NCBI RefSeq assembly: GCF_024171955.1
Contig: NZ_JAMTCS010000002.1
Span: forward strand, 1 to 64,000
Length of the DNA stretch: 64,000 bases
Source: Promicromonospora thailandica
Lineage (GTDB): Bacteria; Actinomycetota; Actinomycetes; Actinomycetales; Cellulomonadaceae
Reading direction: 5' to 3'
This document shows, one piece after another, positions 42,917 through 51,420 of the stretch. The notes under the pieces were generated by a model that saw only the letters and a list, made by a program, of their open reading frames with translations, was not told the origin of the DNA and did no database searches. A program made the translations under genes and the position numbers. The stretch's first letter is position 1. Each line of letters begins with the position of its first letter.

Positions 42917-44971
42917 GTGGACTTCTACAACGCGTACGCCCACGGGTTCGCCCGGGTCGCGGCCTGCACCATCCCCGTCACCGTCGCCGACCCCGCGGCG
43001 AACGCCGCCGTCGTCCTGGAGCAGGCCCGGCGCCTGCACGACGACGGCGTGGCGGTCGCCGTCTTCCCGGAGCTGTCCCTGAGCGGCTACGCGATCGACG
43101 ACCTGTTCCTGCAGGACACCCTCCTGGAGGGCGTGCTCGACGCCCTCGCCGAGATCAAGGCCGCCAGCGTCGAGCTCATGCCGATGCTCGTGGTCGGAGC
43201 CCCGCTCCTGGTCGGCAGCCGCCTGCTGAACACCGCCGTCGTCGTGCACCGGGGGCGCATCCTGGGCGTCGCGCCCAAGTCCTACCTGCCGAACTACCGC
43301 GAGTTCTACGAGAAGCGGTACTTCGCCTCGGGCGACGAGCACCGCGGCACCCTCACGCTGCTCGGCGAGGAGGTGCCCATCGGCCCGGACCTCGTCTTCC
43401 GGGCCGACGACGTCCGCGGGCTGGCCGTCCACGTCGAGGTCTGCGAGGACATCTGGGTGCCCGTACCGCCCAGCTCGCTCGCGGCGCTCGCGGGCGCCAC
43501 CGTGCTGCTCAACCTCTCGGCCAGCCCCATTACCGTGGGCCGCGCCGAGGACCGCCGCCTCGTGGTGCGCGACCAGAGCTACCGCTGCAGCGCTGCCTAC
43601 GTCTACACCGCGGCGGGCCAGGGCGAGTCCAGCACCGACCTGTCCTGGGACGGCCAGACGCTCGTGTACGAGGCGGGGGACCTGCTCGGCGAGACCGAGC
43701 GGTTCCCGGACGGCCCGCGCGCGACGGTCGTCGACGTCGACCTGGACCGCCTGCGGCAGGAGCGGCTGCGGCAGGGCACGTTCGACGACAACCGGCGCGG
43801 CCTCGGGCTGGAGCCCGGCGAGGGGTTCCGCGACGTGGCCTTCAGCGTGCACCCGCCCCAGGGCGACCTCGGCCTGCGCCGCAAGGTGGACCGCTTCCCC
43901 TTCGTGCCGGACGACCCGGCCCGCCTCGCCCAGGACTGCTACGAGGCCTACAACATCCAGGTCACGGCCCTGGAGCAGCGCCTGCGCGCGATCGGGCAGC
44001 CGAAGGTGGTGATCGGCGTGAGCGGTGGCCTCGACTCGACGCACGCCCTGATCGTCGCGGCCAAGGCGATGGACCGGCTGGGCCGGCCCCGCACCGACAT
44101 CCACGCGTTCACGATGCCCGGCTTCGCGACGGGCTCGGAGACCAAGGGCCGCGCGTACCGGCTGGCCGAGGCGCTGGGGGTGACGTTCGAGGAGATCGAC
44201 ATCCGGCCCGCCGCCGAGCAGATGCTGCGCGACCTCGGCCACCCGTACGCCGAGGGCGCCAAGCAGTACGACGTGACGTTCGAGAACGTGCAGGCCGGTC
44301 TGCGCTACGACTACCTGTTCCGGCTCGCGAACCACCGCGGCGGCATCGTGCTCGGCACAGGCGACCTCTCCGAGCTGGCGCTCGGCTGGTGCACCTACGG
44401 GGTGGGCGACCAGATGTCGCACTACGGCATCAACGCGGGCGTGCCGAAGACGCTGATCCAGCACCTGATCCGCTGGACGGTCGACAGCAGGCAGTTCGCG
44501 GCCGAGCCCGACAGCCCCGTCAACGCCGTGCTGACGGAGATCGTCGAGCAGGAGATCACACCGGAGCTCATCCCGACCGAGGAGGGCGAGACACCGCAGT
44601 CCACCGAGGCGACCGTAGGCCCCTACGCGCTCCAGGACTTCACGCTGTTCCACGTGCTGCGCTACGGCTTCCGGCCGTCGCGGATCGCCTTCCTGGCCTG
44701 GCACGCCTGGCACGCCGCGGACGACGGCGAGTGGCCCCCCGGCTTCCCCCACGCCCGGCGCACGGCGTACGACCTGGCCACGATCCGGCACTGGCTGGAC
44801 GTGTTCCTGCGCCGGTTCTTCGCGTCGCAGTTCAAGCGGTCCGCCCTGCCCAACGGCCCCAAGGTGTCGGCGGGCGGCACGATGTCCCCGCGGGGGGACT
44901 GGCGCATGCCCTCGGACGCCGCGCCCACGGCCTGGCTGGCGGAGCTGGAGCGCGACGTCCCGGAGTCCTGA
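42917..44971 (+). CDS. nadE: Glutamine-dependent NAD+ synthetase
   Basis: Enzyme of 684 aa catalysing the last step of NAD synthesis: deamido-NAD plus ATP plus glutamine gives NAD. The N-terminal nitrilase-type glutaminase has catalytic Glu in FPELSLSGYAIDDL, Lys in PKSYLPNYREFYEKRYF and Cys in EVCEDIWVP. The C-terminal synthetase has the PP-loop GVSGGLDSTHAL, GTGDLSELALGWCTYG and the ending typical of the long actinobacterial form. The length matches that form. The GTG start is set by the leaderless hexamer. Confidence 0.96.
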   Translation: MDFYNAYAHGFARVAACTIPVTVADPAANAAVVLEQARRLHDDGVAVAVFPELSLSGYAIDDLFLQDTLLEGVLDALAEIKAASVELMPMLVVGAPLLVGSRLLNTAVVVHRGRILGVAPKSYLPNYREFYEKRYFASGDEHRGTLTLLGEEVPIGPDLVFRADDVRGLAVHVEVCEDIWVPVPPSSLAALAGATVLLNLSASPITVGRAEDRRLVVRDQSYRCSAAYVYTAAGQGESSTDLSWDGQTLVYEAGDLLGETERFPDGPRATVVDVDLDRLRQERLRQGTFDDNRRGLGLEPGEGFRDVAFSVHPPQGDLGLRRKVDRFPFVPDDPARLAQDCYEAYNIQVTALEQRLRAIGQPKVVIGVSGGLDSTHALIVAAKAMDRLGRPRTDIHAFTMPGFATGSETKGRAYRLAEALGVTFEEIDIRPAAEQMLRDLGHPYAEGAKQYDVTFENVQAGLRYDYLFRLANHRGGIVLGTGDLSELALGWCTYGVGDQMSHYGINAGVPKTLIQHLIRWTVDSRQFAAEPDSPVNAVLTEIVEQEITPELIPTEEGETPQSTEATVGPYALQDFTLFHVLRYGFRPSRIAFLAWHAWHAADDGEWPPGFPHARRTAYDLATIRHWLDVFLRRFFASQFKRSALPNGPKVSAGGTMSPRGDWRMPSDAAPTAWLAELERDVPES

Positions 44972-45046
44972 CCGCGGCCGGGACTCCCCGAGGCGCCAGG
45001 GTTACGCCCGTGACGAAGGCCCCGGCGCCCGCCCGGAGGGGGCCGG

Positions 45047-45052
45047 TAGGGT
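45047..45052 (+). promoter_or_regulatory. -10 hexamer TAGGGT, leaderless start at 45059
   Basis: TAGGGT ends six bases before the ATG of the copC-like gene. Confidence 0.6.
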
Positions 45053-45058
45053 GCCGTC

Positions 45059-45790
45059 ATGCCTGCCGTCTCCCCTGCTGCCCCCGCCCGCTCGGTAGCC
45101 CTGGCCCGGCCCGCGATCCGGCGCCGGCTCGGCCTGGTCGCCGCGCTCGCGGCCGTCCTGACCCTCGTCGGCGTGCTCCTGGTGGCCGGACCGGCGAGCG
45201 CGCACGACCAGCTGCTGTCGTCCGACCCGAAGGACGGCGCCACCCTCGACGCGGCGCCGGAGCAGATCAGCCTCACGTTCAGCTCGGAGCCGCTCGACAC
45301 CGGCATCGAGATCGTCCTCTCGGGTCCCGACGGCGTCACCGCGCGCGGCGAGGACATCCAGGTCGAGGACCGGGTGGTGACCGCGCGGCTCGACGCCGGG
45401 CTGCCCGCCGGCGCGTACGACGTGGCCTGGCACGTGGTGTCCTCCGACGGCCACCCGATCGAGGGCGAGCTCGCCTACACGGTCGAGGGCGAGCTGGAGC
45501 CGGAGCCGTCGACGGAGCCGAGCGAGCCCGAGATGTCCACGCAGGAGGCGGAGCCCACCGAGCCCACCGCCGACGCGAGCACCCCGTCCGAGCTGGCGGG
45601 CGCGGGCGACGGCGCGAGTCCCAACGGGCTCGCCGTGGGCGGCGGCATCCTCGCCGCCGTGCTCGTCGTGCTCGGTCTCCTGGTGATCATGCGCCGCAAG
45701 ATCCTGGAGAACGACCGTCTGCGCCAGGCCGACGAGGCGGAGTCCCGCGACCCGGGCAAGCCGAACGAGAACCGCGACACCAAGCACTGA
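45059..45790 (+). CDS. CopC-domain copper-binding protein, membrane-anchored
   Basis: Protein of 243 aa. A signal peptide ends at ASA, leaving His49 as the first residue of the mature protein, which is the N-terminal copper ligand of CopC. The CopC domain covers residues 49-145 with SSDPKDGATL, and SSDGHPIEGE supplies the second copper His. A Glu/Pro/Thr-rich linker leads to a C-terminal helix (GGGILAAVLVVLGLLVIM) and a charged tail. It is probably fixed to the outer membrane face and binds Cu(II). There is no CopD/YcnJ fusion or neighbour. A csoR-copZ pair lies 11 kb away. Confidence 0.9.
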   Translation: MPAVSPAAPARSVALARPAIRRRLGLVAALAAVLTLVGVLLVAGPASAHDQLLSSDPKDGATLDAAPEQISLTFSSEPLDTGIEIVLSGPDGVTARGEDIQVEDRVVTARLDAGLPAGAYDVAWHVVSSDGHPIEGELAYTVEGELEPEPSTEPSEPEMSTQEAEPTEPTADASTPSELAGAGDGASPNGLAVGGGILAAVLVVLGLLVIMRRKILENDRLRQADEAESRDPGKPNENRDTKH

Positions 45791-45798
45791 CCCGCGAC

Positions 45799-45842
45799 GT
45801 GCCAGACCCTCAGGTCACCCGGGTGGCCTGAGGGTCTGACAC
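45799..45842. terminator. Bidirectional terminator containing the MFS stop codon
   Basis: A 16-bp stem with one mismatch (45799-45814 and 45827-45842) lies between the convergent copC and MFS genes. The last codons and TGA of the MFS gene fall inside the hairpin. Confidence 0.7.
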
Positions 45843-47222
45843 GGGGGCGCGGGAGCGGGTGGCCAGGACCACCGCGACCACGGCGGGCGCCAGCAGCACC
45901 GCGCCCGCCGTGTTGACCGCCTCGAAGCCGCCCCAGGCCAGCAGCGGCCCGGCCAGGGCCGCGGCTCCCGCGCCGAAGTAGTTCATCAGGGCGTCCGTCG
46001 CGCCCTGCAGCGGCAGCTTGACCCGCGGCTCCGCCACGGCCGCCAGCACGGCCGACGACGCGATGACGCACGCCGACCAGCCGAGTCCGAGCAGCACGAG
46101 CGCGACCGCCGTCAGCACCTCGGTGTCCAGGGCCGGGCCCGCACCGTGGCCCGCGTGCCGCGGCGCGTCCGGGACGAGGGCCGCGGCGGTGAAACCGAGC
46201 ACGACGGCCGCGCCCTGGAGCACCATGCCGCCCACCGCGACGCGCAGCGGTCCGAACCGGTCGGCCAGCCACCCGAACACGGGGCTGAGCGCGAACATCC
46301 CCAGCACGTGCAGGCTGATCACGATGCCGACGAGCTGCAGCGACATGCCGCCGTGCTGCATGTGCACCGGCGTCATCACCATCACCATGATCATCACCGC
46401 GTGCGCGGCGGCCGTGGTCACGACGGCGAACCGGGCCCGCGGGTGCGCCCAGGCCCAGCGCAGCGCGCCGAGGGCACCGGTCCGGCGGGCCCTGGCGGGC
46501 GGCGTCCCCGCGTCCGGTGCGGCCGCGACCCCGCCGGGCTCCGTCGCGCCGGCCGCGACCCCGCCCGGCTCCGTCGCGCCGGCCGCCGTCGCCGCCCCGG
46601 CCGCCGTCCCGGCGCGGCCCACGGGTTCGACCACCCCCACCGGGTCGCGGTAGAGGGCGGCCAGCAGCAGGCCCGCCAGCAGGTAGGCCACGACCGAGAA
46701 CAGGTACGGGCCGCCGAGGTCCGGCACACCGAACCCCTGCCCGACGACGGCGCCCGGCGCCGCGAGGTTGGGGCCCACGACCGACCCGACGGTCGTGGAC
46801 CACAGGACCACCGACATGGTGCGGGCGCGCGTGCCGGAGCCGACGTTGTCGGCCGCGGCGTACCGGGACTGCAGGTTGGTCGCGTTGGCGACGCCGTAGA
46901 GCGTGAGACCCACGAGCAGCACGACGAGCTGCCCCAGCACGGCCGCGGTGACGATGAGCACCGCGCCGACGGTCGACAGCGCGTACCCGAGCGACAGCGC
47001 CCAGCGCCGTCCGCGGGTCTGGGCGAGCGTCGCGAGCGGGATCGACGCCACCGCGGCGGCCAGGATGCCCACGGCCTGCGCCAGGCCGGCCATGGCGGTG
47101 CCGCCGAGCTGCTCGGCGAGCAGGGCCCCGACGGCGGCGCCCGACGCGACCCCGACGCCGGCCAGCAGGTTGCTGAGCACCAGGATCACGAGGTTGCGGC
47201 GCTCGTGCGGCGGTTTCTCCAC
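45810..47222 (-). CDS. MFS-family efflux permease
   Basis: Transporter of 470 aa with twelve predicted membrane segments in two halves. Motif A-like loops are present (TRGRRWALS after helix 2, GWLADRFGPLRV after helix 8). The central cytosolic loop is enlarged by an Ala/Gly/Pro-rich stretch coding two copies of GATEPGGVAA. The substrate is unknown. The GTG start follows GAGAGGAAA. The 3' end lies within the terminator shared with copC. Confidence 0.88.
   Translation of the reverse strand: MEKPPHERRNLVILVLSNLLAGVGVASGAAVGALLAEQLGGTAMAGLAQAVGILAAAVASIPLATLAQTRGRRWALSLGYALSTVGAVLIVTAAVLGQLVVLLVGLTLYGVANATNLQSRYAAADNVGSGTRARTMSVVLWSTTVGSVVGPNLAAPGAVVGQGFGVPDLGGPYLFSVVAYLLAGLLLAALYRDPVGVVEPVGRAGTAAGAATAAGATEPGGVAAGATEPGGVAAAPDAGTPPARARRTGALGALRWAWAHPRARFAVVTTAAAHAVMIMVMVMTPVHMQHGGMSLQLVGIVISLHVLGMFALSPVFGWLADRFGPLRVAVGGMVLQGAAVVLGFTAAALVPDAPRHAGHGAGPALDTEVLTAVALVLLGLGWSACVIASSAVLAAVAEPRVKLPLQGATDALMNYFGAGAAALAGPLLAWGGFEAVNTAGAVLLAPAVVAVVLATRSRAPVSDPQATRVT
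46521..46580. repeat. 30-bp tandem repeat, two copies, in the MFS loop
   Basis: Units 46521-46550 and 46551-46580 differ at one base and encode GATEPGGVAA twice in the central loop of the MFS protein. It is a likely length-variable site. Confidence 0.75.
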
Positions 47223-47495
47223 GATTTCCTCTCATCGACGGGGCCCTACCGGAACGGTAGACCGCTCTGGGTTGCGGAAGTCATCGGATAGTGCAGGGTG
47301 ACACGGCCGCGACGGGCCTCCGACGTCGTCATCCACAGGCTCGTACACAGGTTCGTGTCCTCTGAGAGCGGAAAGTTAGCCACGACTCGCCGTGGAAGTG
47401 CCCGTTCTCCGCGAATTCCCGCCGATCTGCTGGCAGTATGGGGCCTCGTCGTCGGGCGGGTACCGCCGCACGACGTGACCGATGAAGGGAACCGC

Positions 47496-47777
47496 ATGTC
47501 GCTCAACAAGTCCGAGCTCGTCTCGGCCATCGCCAGCAAGGCCGAGATCAACAAGTCCGAGGCCGAGGCCGCGCTCAACGCCTTCCAGGAGGTGCTGATC
47601 GAGTCGCTCGCCAAGGGCGAGGCCGTCAAGGTGACGGGCTTCCTCTCGGCCGAGCGCGTCGAGCGTGCCGCCCGCACGGGCCGCAACCCGCGCACCGGCG
47701 AGGAGATCTCGATCCCGGCGAACTTCGGCGTCAAGATCAGCGCCGGCTCGCTGCTGAAGAAGGCCGTCGCGAAGTGA
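47496..47777 (+). CDS. hupB: HU-family DNA-binding protein
   Basis: Nucleoid protein of 93 aa with the complete HU fold: MSLNKSELVSAIASKAEINKS at the N-terminal helices, a KVTGFLSAERVERAARTGRNPRTGEEI beta-arm carrying the RNP motif, and ISAGSLLKKAVAK at the end. It lacks the long Lys/Pro/Ala tail of mycobacterial HupB. GAAGGGAA precedes the ATG. The 104-bp palindrome follows 11 bp after the stop. Divergent from the MFS gene, with a 273-bp upstream region that should hold a strong promoter, though I could not assign its -35 and -10 with confidence. Confidence 0.95.
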   Translation: MSLNKSELVSAIASKAEINKSEAEAALNAFQEVLIESLAKGEAVKVTGFLSAERVERAARTGRNPRTGEEISIPANFGVKISAGSLLKKAVAK

Positions 47778-47788
47778 CGCTTCGCCGT

Positions 47789-47892
47789 TGATCTGCCGAG
47801 GTAGAACTCTGGCGAGATAGAACTGGGGCCGAGGTGCTGATCAGCACCTCGGCCCCAGTTCTATCTCGCCAGAGTTCTACCTCGGCAGATCA
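47789..47892. repeat. 104-bp perfect palindrome (52-bp arms, no loop)
   Basis: The arms meet at 47840/47841 in GCTGATCAGC and match over all 52 bases. The palindrome contains the TGA stop of the convergent YbhN gene (47890-47892) and starts 11 bp after hupB. It can act as a two-way terminator, but it is far longer than termination needs. Confidence 0.9.
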
Positions 47893-50466
47893 GAGGTCGC
47901 CCTTGCGCTCCAGGTAGCGCATCGCGACCCAGCCGATCGGCACCCGGCCCCAGTAGGTGCACAGGCGGTACAGGATGGTCGCGGAGAACGCGATGGTGGC
48001 CGGCACGCCCGCGGCCGACATGCCCGCCGTCAGGGCGCCCTCGACACCGCCCAGGCCGCCCGGCGTGGGGATCAGCGCGCCGAGCGCGTTGCCCACGAGG
48101 TTGACGAGTGCGATGTCGACCAGCGAGAGCGACTCGCCGAACGCCGCGAGGCAGCACCACAGCGCCACGATGTAGCCGAGGGTCATGACGAGGTTCCCGG
48201 CCACGCCCAGCGCGAGCCGGCCCGGGTGGCTCAGCATCTGGGCCAGGCGGGGCCAGACCTGGCGCAGCCGTGGCCCGATGTACCCCATGCCCCACCGGCG
48301 TACGGGCGGCACCAGCAGCGCGGCGACGACGGCCAGCGCCACGCCCGCGAGCGTGATGAGCACCGCCGGGGAGGGCAGCTCGACCAGCGCGCCCGAGCCG
48401 GTGAAGATCGAGAGCCCCACCAGCAGCAGCACGGTCACCACGAACTGCGACACCTGGACGAGCGCGACCGTGGCCACCGCCATCGACATCGACACGCCGC
48501 GCTGGGTCAGGAGCCGCAGGTTGAGCGCCGCCGGGCCGATCCCCGCGGGCGCGGCGAGTGCGACGAACGAGCCCGCCGCCGCGGTGAGCGTGGCACGCGT
48601 GACCGGCACGCGCGCCGGCGAGAACGCGACGAGCGTCAGCCCGGCCCCGAACCACGTGACGAGGGCGAGCGCGAACGCCACCGCGATCCACCACGGGTTG
48701 GCCTCGCGCACCGCCCGGGTGATCTCGTTGAAGTTGATGGTGGTGACGACGACGGCGATCGCGACGATCATCAGCGTCGTGGTCAGCACGGTGCGGGCGC
48801 TGAACCGCGAGATGCGCTGCGGCTGGACGCTGGCCTCGGGCAGTCGCTCGACGAGGGCGCCCCGCAGCTCACCCAGGAGGCCCTTCGCGCGGCGCACCTC
48901 CTCGCGGGTGGTCCGCGGCAGGGCGATCGACTGGATCAGGGGTCCGATGGCGGCGATGTCGGCGTCGGGCAGCACCCGCACGGCGGACGCGACGGCCCGG
49001 CGCGGGCCCACGCGCAGCCCGAGCAGCGCGAGCATCTGCACCAGGTCGAGGCGCCGCGACAGCGGCGACGACGCGATGTCGCCCTGCTCCCAGCCCGTGA
49101 GCCACACGTGCGGGCTCCCGTCGCCCCCGGCGGGGCCCGCGCCGTCGGTGCTGTCCGTGCCGGACACGTCGCGGTGCAGGAGCAGCACGTCCTGGGTGAG
49201 CGCACGGTGCGTGAGCCCGGCGGCGTGCGCGCGTCCGAGCTGCTCCCAGGCCTTCGCCAGCACGTCGTCGCGGACCTCGTCGTCCGGCAGGTCGCGGAGC
49301 GAGACGGCCGAGGAGGCGTGCTCCAGGACGAGCGCCACCGAGTCGCCGAACTCACCGATTCCCAGCAGGCGCGGCGTGCGCACCCCCGCGGCCGTGGCGG
49401 CGTAGGACAGCAGGGCCGTGCGCTCGGCCACGGCCTTGAGCGAGATGGCGGCACGGCCCTCGATGCCCCGCAGGCGCAGGGATCGCCACAGGCGCGTGAT
49501 GAGGCCGACCACCTGCCTGTCGCCGTCGAGCACCACGACGTCGCGGCGCACGCCGTCGGCGTCGTACAGGGCGTAGACGCGGTTGTCGCCGGCGCGGCTC
49601 AGGGCGAGGGCCGCCGGGTCGCCCGCGCGTCCGGGGCCGACGTCGGAGCGCGCGCCGTCGTCGTGCGCCCCGCCGTCCGTCACGTCGCGGACCCGGGCCA
49701 GCGACGTCGGCGCGAAGCCCGCCCGGCGCACCGCCTCCACCAGGTCGGGACCGTAGGCGCGCTCGCTGCGCGTGCCCGACACGTACTGCACGGCCGACCC
49801 CGCCAGCCGCCCGAGCAGGAGCGCCAGGAGCACGCCGGGCAGGGACACCTGGCCGGTGATCAGCACGATCAGCAGCGCGGCGAACATCAGGTTCCACGAG
49901 ATGCGGACGGTCCGGCGGCGGGTCGCCGGACCGGCGACCGTCAGCATCGCGGTGAGGGCGACGGCGTACTCGGGCACCGCCAGCACGTACCCCGTGCCGC
50001 GCTCCCACACCGACATGCCGCGGACCAGCTCGTCCGAGCCCAGGTGCCGCACGAGCAGGGTCGTCGCGACGCCGAGCACCAGGCCGGTGACACCCGCGAC
50101 GATCGACTCGACGATCTGCCGGCCCAGCCGCCGCACCCCGAGCTCGATCATCACGGCGACGGGCGCGAACAGGCTGACCAGGCCCTGGAGCACCGCGACC
50201 GGCACGAACAGCAGGGTGGCCAGCAGGTCGTTGAAGCTCCGGACGTCCTCGGTCACGCCCGCCGTCGTGCCGTGCGCCACCACCGACAGGACCATGACCG
50301 CCGCGACGCCGACGGCGCAGCCGATCATCCAGACCAGCGCGCGCGGGTGCCGCACCCGCTCCTCGGGGGTGTCGATCACGCGCACGAGCCCGGGCGGCGG
50401 CTGCTGCTGCGGCGCCTCGGACAGCCGGGCACCGGCATCGGCGCTTCCGGTGCGCGGCTCGGACAT
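47890..50466 (-). CDS. YbhN/MprF-type flippase fused to a pseudokinase domain
   Basis: Membrane protein of 858 aa. The N-terminal third has about six helices. The middle (about residues 270-560) resembles an APH/ABC1-like kinase: a probable VVVLDG strand, helix AERTALLSYAATAAGV, hinge LVLEHASSAVSLRDL, catalytic-loop-like GLTHRALTQDVLLLH and DFG-like WLTGWEQGD. The catalytic Asp of HxD is Ala (A422) and DFG is lost, so activity is unlikely. The C-terminal third is the lysylphosphatidylglycerol synthase TM (UPF0104) domain with eight helices. TAGACT at 50474-50479 supports the ATG at 50466. Confidence 0.85.
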   Translation of the reverse strand: MSEPRTGSADAGARLSEAPQQQPPPGLVRVIDTPEERVRHPRALVWMIGCAVGVAAVMVLSVVAHGTTAGVTEDVRSFNDLLATLLFVPVAVLQGLVSLFAPVAVMIELGVRRLGRQIVESIVAGVTGLVLGVATTLLVRHLGSDELVRGMSVWERGTGYVLAVPEYAVALTAMLTVAGPATRRRTVRISWNLMFAALLIVLITGQVSLPGVLLALLLGRLAGSAVQYVSGTRSERAYGPDLVEAVRRAGFAPTSLARVRDVTDGGAHDDGARSDVGPGRAGDPAALALSRAGDNRVYALYDADGVRRDVVVLDGDRQVVGLITRLWRSLRLRGIEGRAAISLKAVAERTALLSYAATAAGVRTPRLLGIGEFGDSVALVLEHASSAVSLRDLPDDEVRDDVLAKAWEQLGRAHAAGLTHRALTQDVLLLHRDVSGTDSTDGAGPAGGDGSPHVWLTGWEQGDIASSPLSRRLDLVQMLALLGLRVGPRRAVASAVRVLPDADIAAIGPLIQSIALPRTTREEVRRAKGLLGELRGALVERLPEASVQPQRISRFSARTVLTTTLMIVAIAVVVTTINFNEITRAVREANPWWIAVAFALALVTWFGAGLTLVAFSPARVPVTRATLTAAAGSFVALAAPAGIGPAALNLRLLTQRGVSMSMAVATVALVQVSQFVVTVLLLVGLSIFTGSGALVELPSPAVLITLAGVALAVVAALLVPPVRRWGMGYIGPRLRQVWPRLAQMLSHPGRLALGVAGNLVMTLGYIVALWCCLAAFGESLSLVDIALVNLVGNALGALIPTPGGLGGVEGALTAGMSAAGVPATIAFSATILYRLCTYWGRVPIGWVAMRYLERKGDL

Positions 50467-50473
50467 ACTCGGG

Positions 50474-50479
50474 AGTCTA
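50474..50479 (-). promoter_or_regulatory. -10 hexamer TAGACT (minus strand), leaderless start at 50466
   Basis: On the minus strand TAGACT lies seven bases before the ATG of the flippase gene, which excludes the longer frame beginning near 50547. Confidence 0.6.
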
Positions 50480-50577
50480 GGGCGGTTGGGCGTGCCATGA
50501 CCGGGAAAGGGGAGTGACACCCGCGATACCCCGGACCGGGTCCGCAACGGCTCAGGTCACGACCAGGACCTGGAAGC

Positions 50578-51357
50578 TCACCGGATACCGAGCGCCTCGC
50601 GCCACTCGGCGGGCACGAGGGCGTACCCGACGAACGCCACGACGTCGAGCAGCGTGTGCGCGACGACGAGCGGTGCCACGCGCCCTCGCCCGCCCGCCGC
50701 GAACCGGGGCGACGTGTAGAACCACGAGAAGACGACGCCCATCACGACGTTCCCCAGGAACGGCCCGAACCCCTGGTACAGGTGGTAGGAACCGCGCAGG
50801 AGCGAGCTCGCCACGACGAACCTGACCCGGTTCCAGCCCAGCTCGCGCGTGCGCTCGAAGAGGTAGCCGACGGCGATCACCTCCTCGAGCAGACCGTTCT
50901 GGAACGCGCTGAGCAGGAGCACCGGCACGGTCCACCAGTGCGTGTCCAGGGCGCTGGCCTGCACCTCCACCGTGATGCCCAGCGCCCGGCCCAGGGCGTA
51001 GAACGCCAGGCCGGGCAGGCCGATGGCCGCGGCGAGGGCCACGCCCCACCCGAGGTCGCGGCCCGGCCGGCTCCGGTCCAGGCCGAGCAGGCGGACGGCG
51101 CTGCGGCCGTGGTCGCTCAGCAGGTACAGCGCCAGCGCCACCGGCACGAGCGCGAACCCGATGGAGAGGAGCTGGTAGACCAGGTCGAGGTACGGGCGTT
51201 CGGAACGGCTCGCGTTGAGCGTGGCGGTCTGCTCGGCCAGGGGCGTCCCCGCGGTGAGCCGGGCCGCGATGTTGACGAGCGCGTACACCGCGGACTGGCC
51301 CAGGCTGAGCCCGAGCACGATCCACACCTCGGCGGCGACACGGCGGTTGGAGGGCAC
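50578..51357 (-). CDS. CPBP-family intramembrane metalloprotease
   Basis: Membrane protein of 259 aa with about seven helices. The ABI/CPBP motifs are present: NGLLEEVIAVGYLFER (EE plus R, catalytic Glu), SSLLRGSYHLYQG (conserved His) and FLGNVVMGVVFSWFY (Asn). The domain usually cleaves or modifies membrane proteins, or processes CAAX-like or bacteriocin substrates. The target is unknown. The GTG start has TATAAC six bases upstream (51364-51369), a variant leaderless promoter. Confidence 0.9.
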   Translation of the reverse strand: MPSNRRVAAEVWIVLGLSLGQSAVYALVNIAARLTAGTPLAEQTATLNASRSERPYLDLVYQLLSIGFALVPVALALYLLSDHGRSAVRLLGLDRSRPGRDLGWGVALAAAIGLPGLAFYALGRALGITVEVQASALDTHWWTVPVLLLSAFQNGLLEEVIAVGYLFERTRELGWNRVRFVVASSLLRGSYHLYQGFGPFLGNVVMGVVFSWFYTSPRFAAGGRGRVAPLVVAHTLLDVVAFVGYALVPAEWREALGIR

Positions 51358-51420
51358 GGCCCCGTTATAGCAGCCGAGGCTGGGGCCCGGCCGGGGAGGC
51401 CGGCCGGGCAGCGCGGGCGC

